This document shows, piece after piece, positions 5,153-5,450 of a DNA stretch of 5,450 nt. Every line of letters begins with the position of its first letter. The first letter of the stretch is position 1. Source of the DNA: JAFGIT01 sp016929465 [NCBI: Candidatus Coatesbacteria bacterium] (GTDB lineage Bacteria; B130-G9). Made by a program: the position numbers and the translations under genes. Below the pieces are notes generated by a model. That model made no database searches. It saw nothing but the letters and a program-made list of their open reading frames with translations, and was not told the origin of the DNA. Location: the NCBI GenBank assembly GCA_016929465.1, contig JAFGIT010000315.1:1-5450 (forward strand), read 5' to 3'.

Positions 5153-5450
5153 TCACCTGACAAATACCGGTGATGTGCTTATATTCCCATCAATGGGGGT
5201 CTGAGTGCTGTCGAAGGCCCCGACCATCCAGAGATATTTGCCCCTCTCTATCCACGGGACTATCTCAACATCGAGAATGGGAAGGTCCCTGATCGTCTGC
5301 CCCGAGGGTACTGAGAAGCCCAACGGACACGACTCGCTCGAAAAACTTGGGAGAAAGAGCAAATTCCCCGATGGATCGAGCACGGCTACATAGGCTGTGC
5401 AATCAGTCAGATCACGGCTCGTCGAGATCGAGGCTGTAATACTGAGCCGA
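5153..5450 (-). CDS. C-terminal part of a larger, probably exported protein, cut by the window edge
   Basis: The reading frame is open from the right edge to TGA at 5153-5155, giving about 99 residues and no visible true start. The GTG at 5381-5383 is internal: codons upstream continue in the same style (RLSITASISTSRDLTDCTAYVAV), so the gene extends beyond the window. The sequence alternates short hydrophobic strands and turns, such as TAYVAVLDPSGNLLFLP, LDVEIVPWIERGKYLWMVGAFD and the end ISTSPVFVR, as in immunoglobulin-like or other beta-sandwich modules at the C-terminus of exported proteins. It resembles residues 55-137 of the secreted protein at 3515-3988. Localisation is inferred from that similarity because the N-terminus is missing. 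Its stop lies 162 bp before pyrE. I cannot assign a function. Confidence 0.7.
   Translation of the reverse strand, partial: RLSITASISTSRDLTDCTAYVAVLDPSGNLLFLPSFSSESCPLGFSVPSGQTIRDLPILDVEIVPWIERGKYLWMVGAFDSTQTPIDGNISTSPVFVR

Noticed and set aside
5153-5383. Complete 76-residue gene starting at GTG 5383
   Set aside because: The frame stays open to the window edge with the same kind of sequence upstream, so GTG is almost certainly internal to a longer gene.

Overview
This looks like a chromosomal segment from an uncultured or deep-branching bacterium. It is moderately GC-rich and uses TTG starts with good Shine-Dalgarno sites. It carries scattered palindromic and short tandem repeats, and it encodes a secreted beta-rich protein family. 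No gene fixes the phylum, and I do not name one.

Layout. Positions 1-490 hold no convincing gene. They contain a paired palindromic REP-like element (27-133), a near-consensus sigma70-type promoter (180-208) and a long putative leader. Three plus-strand genes follow: a Nudix hydrolase (491-1168), a zinc-ribbon SAM methyltransferase (1171-2364) and a sugar-1-phosphate nucleotidyltransferase with a C-terminal left-handed beta-helix (2410-3417). The first two are 2 bp apart and form a likely operon. The last two suggest surface glycan or nucleotide-sugar metabolism. Three minus-strand genes converge on this block: a small secreted aromatic-rich protein (3515-3988), an orotate phosphoribosyltransferase (4427-4990), and the C-terminal end of a larger protein cut by the window edge (5153-5450). 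The partial protein seems to share a domain with the small secreted protein.

Most notable signals. (1) A heptamer array of the TTCAAAG type lies inside the methyltransferase reading frame. It is organised as three blocks spaced exactly 38 bp apart, so only a block count divisible by three keeps the frame. The same array sits in the opposite orientation just behind the gene, sharing a 31-bp perfect inverted repeat, and it occupies the translation-initiation region of the next gene. (2) Three related palindromes lie between pyrE and the secreted-protein gene. Two of them differ by a compensatory base-pair change, and the block looks like a diverged ~80-90 bp tandem duplication. (3) The PyrE-like protein lacks the Lys and His usually found in the OPRT catalytic loop.

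No RNA genes, CRISPR arrays, transposases or phage genes were recognised.
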